64,000 nt of DNA from Notamacropus eugenii (Eukaryota > Chordata > Mammalia > Diprotodontia > Macropodidae), in assembly GCF_028372415.1 (NCBI RefSeq), contig NC_092874.1, positions 61,131,865-61,195,864 on the forward strand, in the 5' to 3' direction. Each line of letters opens with the position of its first letter. The first letter of the stretch is position 1. Position numbers and translations under genes: made by a program. This document shows, one piece after another, positions 22,483 through 33,949 of this stretch. Below the pieces are notes generated by a model. The model had not been told where the DNA came from. It made no database searches and worked only from the letters and a program-made list of their open reading frames with translations.

Positions 22483-23055
22483 AATGGTTGGTTGGTTGTT
22501 GTCCTTCGTACTAGAAGAGGACCAAAATGACATCACTATGAAAAATTCAAGTTTCAATGTGTCCGACTGTGGCTTATCAGACCAATACAAGCTTGGAATG
22601 CTCTACCACAGATTGGGCACAGGTAGTCCATGTGAAGATTTGAGCTGGATACTCTAAATTTGTACATCTTGTGTTTCCTTTGAGCTGTTTCAATTCTGCT
22701 TTGCTTGTAGAGCACAACACCTTTTCTGATGTTGGCATGCCATGCTGAGCACTCCTGTGCTAGTGTCTCCCATATCACACAATCAATTCCAAAGTTCTTG
22801 AGAGAAACCTTGACAGTGTCCTTGTATCTCTTTTCCTGACTGACATTTGACCACTTGTCCTGTGTGAGTTCTCCATAAAACAGTGTTTTTGGCAAGTGTA
22901 TATTTTGCATTCAAACAATGTGGCCAGCCCATTGAAGTTGCATTATCTGAAGCATAGTTTGAAGGCTTGGCAATTTGGTTTCAGTAAGGACCTCAGTGTC
23001 TAGTACCTTATCTTGCCAGGTGATCTCCAGAATCTTTCTAAGATAATTAGCACCG
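22483..23055 (-). mobile_element. RTE-clade LINE 3' part (inverted partner at 23056)
   Basis: On the minus strand this is the C-terminal end of an RTE-type ORF followed by a short tail with CAAC/CAACC units (22483-22515). A frame of 118 codons reads LPKTLFYGEL, KRYKDTVKVSLKNFGI and a final zinc-finger-like CPICGRAF...GLISHSRTH. Upstream on the same strand is an RT-distal stretch resembling LRKILEITWQDKVLDTEVL. These phrases are known from vertebrate RTE-type elements. It joins head to head with plus-strand endonuclease sequence near 23055. Confidence 0.85.
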
Positions 23056-23885
23056 TGAAACTGGTGTAGATTTTGTGATCAAAATTAATGTAGTCAACAA
23101 GTTGGTATGCCTACCAAAAGGAGTTAATGACAAGCTTATGACAGTGTGATTGTCACTTACAGGGAAATGTCATGCCACCATCATCAGTGCCTATGCTCCC
23201 ACCATGATGAACCCTGATGATTTCAAAGAAAAATTTTATGAAGACCTACAGACCCTTATCATCAATGTGTCAAAAGAGGACAAGCTTATAATTCTAGGTG
23301 ACTTTAATGCTAGAGTAGGCTCAGACTATCAGACTTGGCAAGGAGTTCTAGGGAGGAATGGTCACAATAGCAACGGTCACTTACTACTGAAGACTTGTAC
23401 ATCTTATGACTTTCTCATCACCAATACCGTCTTCTATTTACCTAAATGCAAAAAACCTTTATAAATGTACCCTCATAGTTAACATCTAATAGACTCTGTG
23501 ATTGTAAGAAGAAGAGACAGAAAAGATGTGAGAGTGATGAGGGCAATGTGTGGTGCATAGTGCTGTACTGACCATAGACCTATCTTTCCAAGCTAAATAT
23601 TCTCATTCATCAAAAGTGGCATCCCCAGGGCAAAAATGACAACCATAAGAATTAATGTCAACAAATTAGAATTCTCTCAGCATGAACAGTTGATTGCTAA
23701 CTTGGATATTTGAAATAGAGAGAACAGGAAAGAGGGAGGCTTAAGCCTGAGCTGTTGGACTTGTCTATCCACATTTATCTAATTCTGAAGAATTATGAAG
23801 TTATACAATTTTTGGACTATGCAGACATAGCCATAGAACTTTTCATTTTATCTTGGACATATGAAGGCAAAAACAAGTTCAAACA
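23056..23885 (+). mobile_element. RTE-clade LINE endonuclease part, inverted 5' segment
   Basis: Reads as the endonuclease domain on the plus strand, opposite to the 3' part beside it. The phrases are GVDFVIK, VNKLVCLPKGVNDKLMTV, then an open frame (23150-23464) with ISAYAPTMMNP, LIILGDFNARVG, NGHLLLKTC and LITNTVF. GDFNARVG carries the catalytic-type Asp and Asn residues of endonuclease/exonuclease/phosphatase-fold enzymes. It fades out near 23885. The RT domain is missing. A 5' inversion formed during insertion (twin priming) explains the head-to-head order with one tail on the left. Confidence 0.85.
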
Positions 23886-24010
23886 TATATTTCTATGTAG
23901 GTGATGCTGGGTAAGTCACAATCTCCCTGAGCCATAGACAGCTCCCTGTAATTTATCTACTAAGTTGCAATTGGACTGCATTGTCACTGATGGAGAAAGT
24001 TCCTATATCA
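23886..24010 (+). mobile_element. SINE fragment, plus strand
   Basis: 'gatgctgggtaagtcacaat', 'ctccctgagccatagacagc' and 'gatggagaaagttcctatat' follow the order of a marsupial tRNA-derived SINE. Confidence 0.55.
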
Positions 24011-24149
24011 TCAAAATACTGTATTATGAATTCACATTTATATATAATTATCATACATAGTTCCCATTCTTAATGGCATAATTATTAATTTTGCCATGAT
24101 TAGATATAAATCAGCATACATTAATAAATCTTAAAAGTTTCCAAAGTAT

Positions 24150-24362
24150 TTGTATCTATTTTCTCAACCGGATCTTTATGTCAACCTGTGAAATAGATTC
24201 TAGTATCTCTTTCTTCTCTCTCCCCCCATATTTTTACAGATGAGGCAACTGAGGCTAAAGGAAGTCAAGTTAATTGCCTAAGATCAAGAAAGTGCCCAAG
24301 GTAGAATCTGAATTCTGGTTTTCCTAAATCCAAGTAGATCCTTTTATCAGCATGCCAGGCTT
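24150..24362 (-). mobile_element. CORE-SINE, minus strand
   Basis: 'ttacagatgaggcaactgag', 'ctaaaggaagtcaagttaat' and 'tctgaattctggttttccta' give the reversed core. Confidence 0.7.
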
Positions 24363-24629
24363 CTTTTCAGATCAGAGATCTTGGTGTATCAGTATAGGGA
24401 TTGATCCATAGTTCATTTTCCCTCACATGGAATGAGGAACTGAATGATTATTAGAGGTGCAAGTCACCTGAGTGGGGAAGGCTAGGACCTTCTGAGCCCC
24501 CAAGAGAGAAAAGGGATTCAAGGGGCTTATGTGTTAAATCAAAGCCAAGAGTCAGTTGATTTCAAGGGAGGAGCACCATTACTTTGGACTGAATGTATTC
24601 ATAAGTGGTCTTAGCACTGTGCTCCACTT
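24363..24629. other. No feature seen
   Basis: Short single-copy stretch. Confidence 0.4.
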
Positions 24630-25010
24630 AAGGAGTAATCTACCTGTATAGAATTCAACACCAATGAATGTTCAAATTACCAAACAATTGTGCTCGTTTC
24701 ACATGCCAGTGAGGTTATGCTTGTACCAGATCATGTTACTTGTCTCCTGAGGAATCTATTTGCAGACCAAGAAGCAATAGTTAGAATCAGACATGGAACA
24801 ACTGATAGATTTAAGGAAAAGGCGTACAATAAGGCTATGTAATGTCACCTTATTTTTTTTACTTTTATACACAGTATATCATGCAGAACTCCAAGCAAGA
24901 CGAATCAAAAGCCAAAATTAAGGTTGCTAGGAGAAATATCAACAATCTTAAATATCTAGATGATACCACTCTGATGGCAGAAAATAAAGAGGAATTAAGA
25001 GGCCTCTTGA
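24630..25010 (+). mobile_element. BovB-like RTE LINE, RT-domain fragment
   Basis: Translated in pieces it gives PDHVTCLLRNL, ADQEAIVRIRHGTTD, then QYIMQNSKQDE, ARRNINNLKYLDDTTLMAE, KEELRGLL. LDDTTLMAE is the altered YADD catalytic box of RT with its flank, and the run RNINNL(K/R)YxDDTTLMAE is characteristic of BovB/RTE. Frameshifts near 24830 and the short length make it dead. It is independent of the inverted RTE copy 750 bp upstream. Confidence 0.85.
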
Positions 25011-25724
25011 TCTTATTTTTTCATTGTCTATATTTTTATAATGGGTTTTGTCTCTAGATCCAAGTTGGCTAATTTTTTTAAAATTCCATTTTAAGTGTTT
25101 GCTATAAATGAGCAGTGCATACTCGGGAAAAAAAAAAGCCGAGAATTTCTGGACAAATCCTTCTAGACAACACTTTGCCTATATTGAAACTTTGAATCCA
25201 GAAACACAGAGATGGGATTCATTTGATATATTGATGAATATTGGATAAAAACTAACGCTAGATTTTAAAAAAAGAATAATTCACTTAATGCTAGGAATTC
25301 CTAGTGGCCAAAATGAAAACATATGCTACCAACAATGTGAATGGTCAGATGGGTCTATTCATTCTAGTTGGTCTAAGTCAGACCCTACTTAGCATTCATG
25401 TGTTTAAAGACTGTGGTTATTTTAAATGTTTTGGAATGGCTCTGTTTTTTCCACATAGTTATTTAAAGTTATTTCTCATCTATTCATAAAAAAACTCTCA
25501 ATTGTAGACATTAATGTGGGATTTGTTCATCACAAACAAAAAAGTGATTCAAAACTCCACATGGTGAAACTCTCATATTATTTACATAACGAATTCTTTC
25601 TTAGAGGGCCTCTGGGATCATTATCTTTAGAGTGGCATATTTACAAATTTGGACAAATGCAACAAATGTAAAACACAAATGTTGCCTACTTGCTCCTAAC
25701 AAGGAACAAATTTATCATCTCACT
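25011..25724. other. No feature seen
   Basis: AT-rich single-copy sequence. Confidence 0.5.
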
Positions 25725-25865
25725 AATCCCTGGAACTAGGCTCAAATCCTCATTTTACTATATAGTACCTATGTGACTTTGGAACTCAAGACTTCGAGTC
25801 TTAGTTTCTTGATGTATACAGTGAGTGGGCTGGGCATTGTGTCCCATCTATGATTCTATAGCTTA
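25725..25865 (+). mobile_element. SINE fragment, plus strand
   Basis: 'ggctcaaatcctcattttac', 'cctatgtgactttggaactc' and 'tgggctgggcattgtgtccc' keep the SINE order. Confidence 0.6.
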
Positions 25866-26754
25866 GTGGAATAAGGTCAGAGTACATAGGGTTTTTAATT
25901 ATTATTATTTATAGAGAATTCCAGCTAGCAATACAGTAATCCAACGACTACACATACAGGACTAAGATTTCAAGTTTGGTGAACTCATCTTTAGATTTGA
26001 TCTACTAAACCAAATGGGCTCTTCTGAAAACATTTCACCAGGCTTCTCATCAATTTATAATTATGTTTATCAGCTAACTCTCCATGTAGTTACACGGAAA
26101 ATGTTTTCCTATAGTTCTTTTGCTGAGCTTTATGATTTTTTAATAATTTATTCACTTAGATTTATTATATACTACTATGAGGCTTTTGGGGAGGAGGATC
26201 TTTGCTTCTGAAAATAAATGTCCTTTATATTAAACATGTTAACAGATTTACTGTTATGATTCTATACTCCTTAATATTCAATGTGACACAAAGTGACAAA
26301 GATGTGAATAAATTGAAAGACAATGACTTTTCATATGTGTGTCTATATATACACAATAATTTCTGCGCTTTGAGGCTTATAGAAACACAATACACACTTC
26401 CTGATTAAATATGCCTGTTTGATCATTTCAGTATGTCATGGTTCAAGAATTTTTACTTTTGCTACCCAAGAAACATCAAACTGCTGACACTGACCTACCA
26501 TCAAGCCAGTTGATAAGAAAATAAGAACTGTTTTGATTTCCAGAAGCTTGCTTCTTCTTCTGAGGCTACATGCTCCATATGGAAAATATCTATTACGCAT
26601 GGGATCAGAGTATTTGTTAGTGAGAGGCTTTACCATCTGTATTTAGCTTCTAAATTAAAGTGAAATATCATGCTCATCTCTCTCCCATCCTATGTCTTTC
26701 TACTTCTCCCCCCAAGAAGAGGAATGTATCAAGATGTTTGTGAATACTTCATTA
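25866..26754. other. Single-copy DNA, no gene seen
   Basis: AT-rich. Frames of 60-68 codons lack domains. Confidence 0.5.
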
Positions 26755-26930
26755 ACTTTCCTTTGGTCAGCTAACAAGCATTTGTTGAATAACTGCTATG
26801 TACTAGGTACTGTTCCAAGTGCTGGGAATACAAAAAGTTCACAGAAAGCTTTCCAACAATCTTGTGTTTGGGCTCCCCTCAGGCACTTTGAAGATGTTCC
26901 TGCCTTCAAGGAGCTTGCAATCTAATGGGC
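26755..26930 (+). mobile_element. Ancient LINE-derived repeat fragment
   Basis: 'gaataactgctatgtactag', 'gtgctgggaatacaaaaagt' and 'ccttcaaggagcttgcaatc' match the order at 55060-55160 and belong to an old L2/CR1-type repeat. Confidence 0.6.
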
Positions 26931-27272
26931 CAACATTCATGGCAGGAGTTGTCAGAGGATACTACTACCTTTGGTTCTCAGAGTGTCCCTATGCCCTTCA
27001 TTCCTAAAACTATAGCCATGATCCTTCATTGGTATTCTCCATTAGAAATAATCCAGTCTCTTATTACTAACATAACATTGTAAGGAGAAAAGCTACAAAA
27101 TATTCCCCCCAATAAACCTTGGGCACATTATATCACAAATAAAACCAGCATCAGTAAAGGAAGGGGGCTTGATTATAGACTATTATGGTTGTAAGGCTCA
27201 CATGTAGGATATATGTGTGACAAAGGCAACTCATGTGTCCCAGTACTACAGGGCTTAGAAGTTCTTCATATA
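26931..27272. other. No feature seen
   Basis: Single-copy sequence. Confidence 0.45.
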
Positions 27273-27530
27273 ATCCTAGGTGGTACAGTGGACACAGCAC
27301 TAGGCCTAGAGACAGGAAGATCTGAGTTTAAATCTGTCCTCAGATACTTCTTAGCTATGGTTCTGGGCAATTGACTTATGTGCTATTTGGCTCAGTTTCC
27401 TCAAGTGCAAAATGGAGAGGACAATATTACCTAGTAGGATTCTTATGAGGATCAAATGAGATTATATTTTTAAAGTGCTCAGCATAGTGCCTGGTATATA
27501 GTAGGTGCTATATAAATGCTTACCTTCCCC
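27273..27530 (+). mobile_element. CORE-SINE (MAR1-like), full length
   Basis: The head 'ctaggtggtacagtggacac' and 'gagtttaaatctgtcctcag', the middle 'ctcagtttcctcaagtgcaa', and the 3' end 'aaagtgctcagcatagtgcc' with 'agtaggtgctatataaatgc' are all present in order. Confidence 0.9.
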
Positions 27531-27784
27531 CACCCCAAGATGAAACTCTTGTGCATACTAATTCTGCAGCATGGGTTGGATTCCTGTGTCTACTCCTTCC
27601 CATATCTGGCTCTCTTCTCTTGCCAGGTGCACCTGATCCTTAAAGTGGCTTCTTCTCTACCTTAAGTACATACTTCCCTGTATCCCTTTTTGTCTTGAGT
27701 GTACATACCTGCTCTCTGCTGGATGCAATGTCTCCTAACAGTTGACTTCAAGGTGAGAGGGCCATTGAACAGTGGACAGAGTGT

Positions 27785-27832
27785 TTGTTTGCGTGCGTGA
27801 GAGCGTGCATGCGTGTGTGTGTGTGTGTGTGG
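27785..27832. repeat. (GT)n microsatellite with GC-containing start
   Basis: GT units preceded by GCGTGCGTGAGAGCGTGC-type interruptions. The alternating purine-pyrimidine order could form Z-DNA. Confidence 0.9.
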
Positions 27833-29399
27833 TATGTAAAGACTGGAAAAGAGGAGGAATGAATTTTCCCCTGTGTCTTGTCACCATTGCTCAGGGTGAT
27901 TCCCTCTCAGTGGATTGGTTTATCCTTTACTTCTAATTCATTACATGAAATTTACTTGTAGATAACTAGCAATTCAACCTCATAATAGATCTGAGCTGCT
28001 TGGCGGGTTTTCTCCTCCGCCAATCACTTCGCCCCCTTCTGATTCAGCCAAGGCACTGTTTCATGTTTCATAAAGGGCATGTCTACAGTTTTATAGGGTT
28101 CACCTTATTAACACATTAAAATTTCATTGTGTGCTTCAATCAACTGAATTGTGTTGGAGAGTTCCTCTTTTTTACACAGAGAATAAATCAGAACTTCCCA
28201 GAGCAAACTTAAACTGTGGGACCTATAAAACAGCAATGACTCTGGTTTAGATTTTCCCTCCCCGCTTCTTTCAAGATTCATGCTTGGAGAATCCTGCTTT
28301 GAAACCCCCATGCTCCAAATAGCAGAGGTCAATGAGCTTCATTTGTAATCTACCAATGTGAACTCCAAGAAGCAGGGCCCCATGTATCTTACTGCATTCC
28401 TGAGATTTCTCTAGATAAAGAAAACCAAAGCTCTGTTCCACAAAAGGATTAAAATGCCTGTGCAGGCTCATTGTCTAGATCCCATTGGATGCATTCAAGT
28501 TGTCTGTCACTGAGGTCCCAGTACTGAGTCTAATACTTGAAGGGAAAGGAGTCATGAAAAGAGCGCATCCAGGATATTTTGCTCAAAATTTGCCAGTTTC
28601 ACACAAAAAGCCTTTCATTTCTTGTAAAGATCTAGCCAATTTCCTTTTGTTTTATCACTTGCTATAAAAGAATGTTGGAATGCGATAGAGTAATTGACTG
28701 CCTAGAATACGCCATTTCAGGAAGGACCTGAGAATGTGACATCTTACGGTTTCGATATAAATTGCAACACTTGTCACACTAATGTTTTCATTTAGAAGCT
28801 ATTAACTTCTCTGTTAGCAGCTACTGTTGGGAAAAAAAGATAAATGAAAGGTGGGTAAAACACAATACGTGTTCATATTCATTGTAGATCTAGCCTTGTC
28901 TCTGGTTTATAGATTTCTTCTATCTTCTTTTTTTTAGATGAACTCTCAGTATCTGAACTATCCTTGTATATCCCATTCTCTTACTTACACGTTTATATGC
29001 TTAGAAAGTCTTTCTTCCCTACCCCTTGCTAATGACATGCTTCTATTTTAGAGCTTAACTCACATTTTAACACCTTAATGAAAACGTCCTTGATGCTTAC
29101 TTCCTCCCTTTGCCCACCTGAAAGTGAATTTTCCTTCTTCTGACGTGATAGAAGTGTGTGCCACATTATAGTCCAACTTACCTGTGACAGAGTAGGAAAA
29201 AAACACTGTACTTCAAGTTCGGAGAGATGACGCAAAACTTCAGCGCTAGCACTGAGTGGGTGTGAGAAATTGATTTAGGTCTCTGGGCATCAATTCTTTT
29301 CATCTGTTAAATGAAAATCAGACTTGTCCTATCTGTGTCACAAGCTTGTTGTGAAGAAAGTGTCCTGTCAGTCCAAAAGTTCTCTAAAATATGAGCTTT
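27833..29399. other. Repeat-poor single-copy DNA, no gene seen
   Basis: This is the longest stretch with no transposon I can recognise. The composition is balanced and no simple sequence occurs. Frames up to 74 codons have no domain. It could hold conserved noncoding sequence, which cannot be judged from one genome. Confidence 0.5.
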
Positions 29400-29695
29400 T
29401 GAGTTTTATTTATCCTTTTTATATTTTATATTATATTATTATTACTTATATTGCTATGTATATTATATTATATTATGGTTTAAATTTATCCTTTTTTCTC
29501 CCTCTCACATTAGATTGTATGCTCCACAAAGGTAGAAGTCTTTTTTATTTTTATATTTATTTATATTTTATATATTTTATTATATGTGTTATTATTATAT
29601 ATTACATTTATTTTATTTTTTTTATTTCTTCCATCATCTGGCTCATCACATTTTACAGAGCAGAAACTTAATAAATATTGACATGAATGAATAAA
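29400..29695 (+). mobile_element. L2-like 3' end split by AT-rich sequence
   Basis: 'agattgtatgctccacaaag' (29512) and 'aacttaataaatattgacat' (29665) are the L2 3' UTR phrases, separated and preceded by (TATTA)-rich low-complexity DNA. Confidence 0.5.
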
Positions 29696-30230
29696 TGAAT
29701 TAGGAATCGGAAACATCTTCCTATATGCTAGTCAATGGAGGAAAATGGTTATTTTGTGATGGCAACAATGAATGGAGACAAAAAGCCAAAACAATTGCAT
29801 CTTTATATGCTATTCCTTTAATCTATTGGATGAGGTATGGTTTCAAACAAGCCAATGAGAAGTTATGGAAATCAGTAAAGGACCAAGATGTCCGTTAGGA
29901 CATGGCCAGAAGAAGAGGGGTGCCATTGATACAATTCAGCACAACAAAGCTTAGTGACATAGGACCAAGCATTCACTACCTATGTTGAAGTCGTTTGTTT
30001 TAGATTTTATAGAAGAACTTCCTAGGGGAATTTTTTTATTTTTATTAAATTATATTTTTTAAATTCCATGATTCAAAGTGATCCTGGAGAAATATGTAGC
30101 TTATCTTAACAAAAATGGAAGAAAGAGAGGCCAAAGGAAAAAATATGAGTACATTAGTGGTCCAGGTGGTTCATATGATCATGAGTTGATGGATGCAAAG
30201 TTGTTTGAGAGAATTTGGAGCTTAAAAGTT
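29696..30230. other. No feature seen
   Basis: Single-copy sequence. Confidence 0.45.
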
Positions 30231-30447
30231 TGTAAGGGGTGCTGACCGCCACACCATCTGGAACGCCACACTGACGGACGTCAGGTAAACTGAGTCTGGT
30301 GCAGGGAAGGGTGAACAAGATGGCACTGGAAGAGATGGCCCCACCCCTGGTTTGTTTTTGTTACTATAGTTCCAGCTTGTGTTCATTACTATAGTTTCAG
30401 GTTTGTTTGTGTGTGTTACCATGGTTCATTGGGCTGGCTGGGAGAGA

Positions 30448-30455
30448 CTATATAA
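30448..30455 (+). promoter_or_regulatory. LTR TATA box
   Basis: ctatataa, upstream of the AATAAA at 30472-30477 within the LTR. Confidence 0.6.
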
Positions 30456-30471
30456 TCAGAGTGCTTGCTTG

Positions 30472-30477
30472 AATAAA
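30472..30477 (+). promoter_or_regulatory. LTR polyadenylation signal
   Basis: AATAAA followed by a CT-rich stretch from 30495. Confidence 0.65.
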
Positions 30478-30744
30478 TCGGAGTTGCTTCATGACTCCGC
30501 TCTCCCGCCTCCTTCTTTTACTCACAAGCTCCACAGGAGGAAGAGCAGCCTGCTGTTCAGGCATAAGACTTGTTCCTCTCGGTGTGCTATGCCGATATGA
30601 TAGCAAAACTTTAAAAATTTTTTACATGTATTTGGGAAAAAATAAAATATTTAAAAAGTTATGTGAGTATAAGTTGATGTTATTAATGTTGCAAAGGACT
30701 GAAAGAACTATTAAAATGATCACCTAGGGCCTATCAATAACTGA

Positions 30745-30935
30745 AAAAAAGTAGGTTATCACAATGGATAAGGTGCTATAGTTAAATTCAGAGGAGCAAG
30801 ATTCAAATCTCAGCTCTGCCACTTGCTGAGTGACCTTGGGCAAGTCACTATATCTTCTCTAGACATAGATTTCCAATATGTAAAATAGGAGGATGGACTA
30901 GATGATCTCTCTGATTACTTAAAGTTTTAAATTTT
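30745..30935 (+). mobile_element. tRNA-derived SINE, plus strand
   Basis: 'cacaatggataaggtgctat', 'attcaaatctcagctctgcc', 'tgagtgaccttgggcaagtc' and 'ggatggactagatgatctct' are in order. Confidence 0.85.
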
Positions 30936-31280
30936 CTTTATTTTTAGAATTCAGACAAGTTGTTTTTAATATCCAAAATAGGGGTTATATGCTGGAGCTT
31001 TCCTTTAATTTAATACTTGTGTTCTAAGGCATGCAATCATGTTACAGATAAGATAATATTCAAATGAGTTCTTTCTAGTGTGCTCATTTATCATTCCCAT
31101 AAATAATGTATTCAAATCTATGCAATCAGGTATTGTATTACAAGGATTTAATGCATAATGGTGCTTTTTTAAAAAAAAAAACAAAAAAGTAGTGATAGAA
31201 TTCTCCTAATTCTATCTTTCAATTTAGGACACATAAAAAAAATCCAAAATACTTTTGACCAAAAAAAGATGTGAATTTTA
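30936..31280. other. No feature seen; A-run at 31171
   Basis: AT-rich sequence with a T/A-run at about 31167-31190. Confidence 0.4.
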
Positions 31281-31430
31281 AAGGAATTTGGGGCACAGCT
31301 TATAATTTGGATGGTAGCATGATCATAAAAAATAACTTCTATATCATTACCAATTCTAAATTAGTAATTATTGACCTAGCATAGGACCTTAAACATAGCA
31401 TATGCTTAATAAGTGTTAATGAATTAAAAT
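31281..31430 (+). mobile_element. L2-like 3' end fragment
   Basis: 'gacctagcataggaccttaa' and 'atgcttaataagtgttaatg' resemble the last bases of L2. Confidence 0.5.
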
Positions 31431-31549
31431 GACTGGTACTAAAAATCACTGATGCTCACATAGCATCTTACTCCACTAGGTTCTTGTTCTGATTGTCATT
31501 GTGAATTCTCAAAGGTGATGTCGGAAGAAAAATGTCTAGATGTGTCAGA

Positions 31550-32435
31550 ATAAGAGAACAATATGAAAACAAAAATCATCTACCATTCACCTCCTAAAAG
31601 AAACTCCAAAATGAAAACTCCTAGGAATATCATTGCCAAAATCCAGAGGTTCTATATAAATGAAAAAAATTCTTCAAGTGACCAGAAAAGAAGAGCAAAA
31701 GAACTAGGATTCTAGCTGAAAATATCACACCCAACAAAGCTAAACATAATCCTGAATGAAAAAGAAATGGACATTTAATGAATTATCAGACTTGGAAAAA
31801 AATTGATCTTAATAGAAGATTTGATATACAAGAGGCAAGAGAAATATAAGGTACATAACCAAAGACCAATTACAAAGAATTCAATAAGAATAGACTCTTT
31901 ACCTTTTCTGTATGTAAAATGTAAAATGTAAGTCTAAGATACTCTAAGAAAGATTGGGATAGACCTGAGCATGACATGACTTCAAAAAATAAAAGGAACA
32001 ACTAAATAAGATTAATTACCATATACAAACAAGATGTTAGAGAAATAATCAACATAGAGGATTTAGATGGGGGAGGAGGGCTGTTAGTCCTGGAAATGTA
32101 CATTCATGGGGAGTGGGTTCAAAAGGGGAAAAAATACATATACATCTTGAAGAGGATAAAAGTCTTCCAAACTTAGAAAGAAATAAAATAGTAAAGGAAT
32201 AGGGAAGTGAGAGAGAATTAAAAAAAAGATCTTTTGAGGGGAAGGTGAGGGAATAGGTTAAAGAGGGATATGAAGGGTGCTTAGATTAATGGGAAGGATC
32301 ATTAGAGGGGGGAATAAGGTTAGTAATAGGTGGGCAGTGTAGCAGGTAGAAGCAAAGTAGAGGAAGCAGAAGGGATAGTAAATAAGAGATGCATAAACAT
32401 GAAAGATTAGGAGTAGGATCTCTTAGGAAAAGTAT
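31550..32435 (+). mobile_element. HAL1/L1 ORF1 3' part and 3' UTR
   Basis: Starts in the ORF1 C-terminal coding region ('cacctcctaaaagaaactcc', 'gaatatcattgccaaaatcc', 'gaaaagaagagcaaaagaac') and runs into a purine-rich 3' region. Stops are frequent. It lacks any ORF2 sequence, like the element at 1-3425. Confidence 0.7.
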
Positions 32436-32551
32436 ATGTTTATAAATGCATGTATATGTATATACATATATGTATATATACATGTATATATATACATATA
32501 TGTATATACATATATGTATATATACATGTATATATACATATATATATATAA
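32436..32551. repeat. (TATG/CATA)n composite microsatellite
   Basis: About 115 bp of TA, TG and CA units. It is self-complementary in long stretches, which creates spurious open frames on both strands. Confidence 0.95.
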
Positions 32552-32859
32552 ACAAACATATTCATAGCCTGGGGGGACATGGAAGAAGTGAGAAAGAACA
32601 AAGTAAAAAATACACTGCAGAGAACAAAAGAAAACCTAGAAAGAAGCAAAGAAAAGATGGATAGCTTTCAATACAATGCGTAGTATTTAATATATAGGCT
32701 TTCTTGAAATGGAAATTTTTTTTGCTATATATTTTGAATTCTCTCTTACATTCTGCTGTGTGCATGACATTTTTTCTTTTGTTATTTTATATTTAGGTTT
32801 ATAATGTTTCTTTTTCTTTTCTTATGTATTTTTTAGTATCCAAATTTAAAAGTTTTTAA

Positions 32860-33600
32860 AAATTTTAAAAAGTTGAAAACATGGAATTAAATATTCCAAA
32901 AAGCAAAAAGGTTTATAAGAATAACTTATCCAGAAAACCTGATTATAATCCTACAAAAGACAAAATGAATTTTTTATGAAATAGAAGGCTTTCCAACATT
33001 CCTGATGAAAAAAAGGAGTTGAAAATGAAGTTTGAAATACAAATAATGGAGTCAAGAGAAAAATATAAGGTAAGAACAATTGGACAATCAGAAACGACTT
33101 TATAAGAATGAACTATTTACATTCCAAAGGTAGAGGGATGATAAAACCATCCTTTCAAAATTCTAATGTAAGGGTCAAAGAGGTAGTCAAGTTAGACAGA
33201 AAATCTAGAAGTAATTTTCTCATTTTTTTTTCAGAGAAGAAAGAATAGGAATGGAGAGACAGAATACACTGCTGGGCCAGGAGATGGAACAGAATAAAGA
33301 CAGAGGATTTTATCTTATTTAACTGAGTTCTACAAGTAGAAATATAACAAATGTAGAAGTTGCTGTGGGAATGGGTAGCACTTAAACTTCACCTTCATCT
33401 AAATTGGTCAAAAAAGGTCAGAACACACACAAGCAAACATACAAAGAGTCTGGGATACAAAAAGGGTTTTAGTGTACCTCAACAGAGAAATAGAAAGGAA
33501 CAGTGTGAGGTGAAAGGGGTGGCAGATTCAGGGAAGGATTAGTCATCGGCAAAACCTTAGCTTGGATTAGTGAGGGATAGTGAAGAGGAAATTAAAAGGA
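32860..33600 (+). mobile_element. HAL1/L1 ORF1 C-terminal fragment and 3' region
   Basis: 'aataacttatccagaaaacc', 'gaaatagaaggctttccaac', 'cattcctgatgaaaaaaagg' and 'ggagtcaagagaaaaatata' repeat the ORF1 end seen at 2300-2470. A purine-rich region follows. Confidence 0.7.
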
Positions 33601-33949
33601 AAGAAAGATTAGAAACTCTAGCAAGCCTATGAAGAAGGAAAGACTTCAGGTAAGCACCCAACAAAACACTGTATGAATATCAACCAAACACCAGTTTCTA
33701 GGTCAGTAACCTCATCACTAGGTGGCAACAGATTGGTAAATTTGTAGTCTACCACACCTCTCAAAAACCATCTGCTGAAGTACAGAAAAGTTGGTTTTTC
33801 TACAGGAGACAGTTCTTCTATTGGCAAAATCAAAATCATATCTCCACATAATATGTTTACCTCTATCTGAATCATAAGTCTATTCTAAAATGTAACAAAG
33901 TGTTCAGTATTTTAGGAATATTAAATTTTAATCTGACTCCTGGTGATTT
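33601..33949. other. No feature seen
   Basis: Single-copy stretch. The 82-codon minus frame at 33875-33627 has no domain. Confidence 0.4.

Larger units (their letters stand above)
30231..30600 (+). mobile_element. Endogenous retroviral LTR, class uncertain
   Basis: Starts near TGTAAGGGGTGC. It carries three imperfect copies of a 'gttactatagttccag' unit (30360, 30384, 30416), a TATA box, an AATAAA signal 17 bp beyond it and a pyrimidine-rich U5-like stretch. This order is that of a U3-R-U5 LTR. No internal retroviral genes flank it, so it is probably a solo LTR. The right end is uncertain and I could not find a convincing target duplication. The tight TATA to AATAAA spacing recalls MaLR/ERVL LTRs, but that is only a hint. 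Confidence 0.7.

Noticed and set aside
22554..22910. Zinc-finger-like protein (CPICGRAF...HSRTH)
   Set aside because: The finger is the C-terminal end of an RTE LINE ORF, not a host transcription factor.
28000..28080. CpG-bearing stretch (ggcgggttttctcctccgcc) considered as a promoter
   Set aside because: Too short, with no TATA, initiator or CpG island around it.
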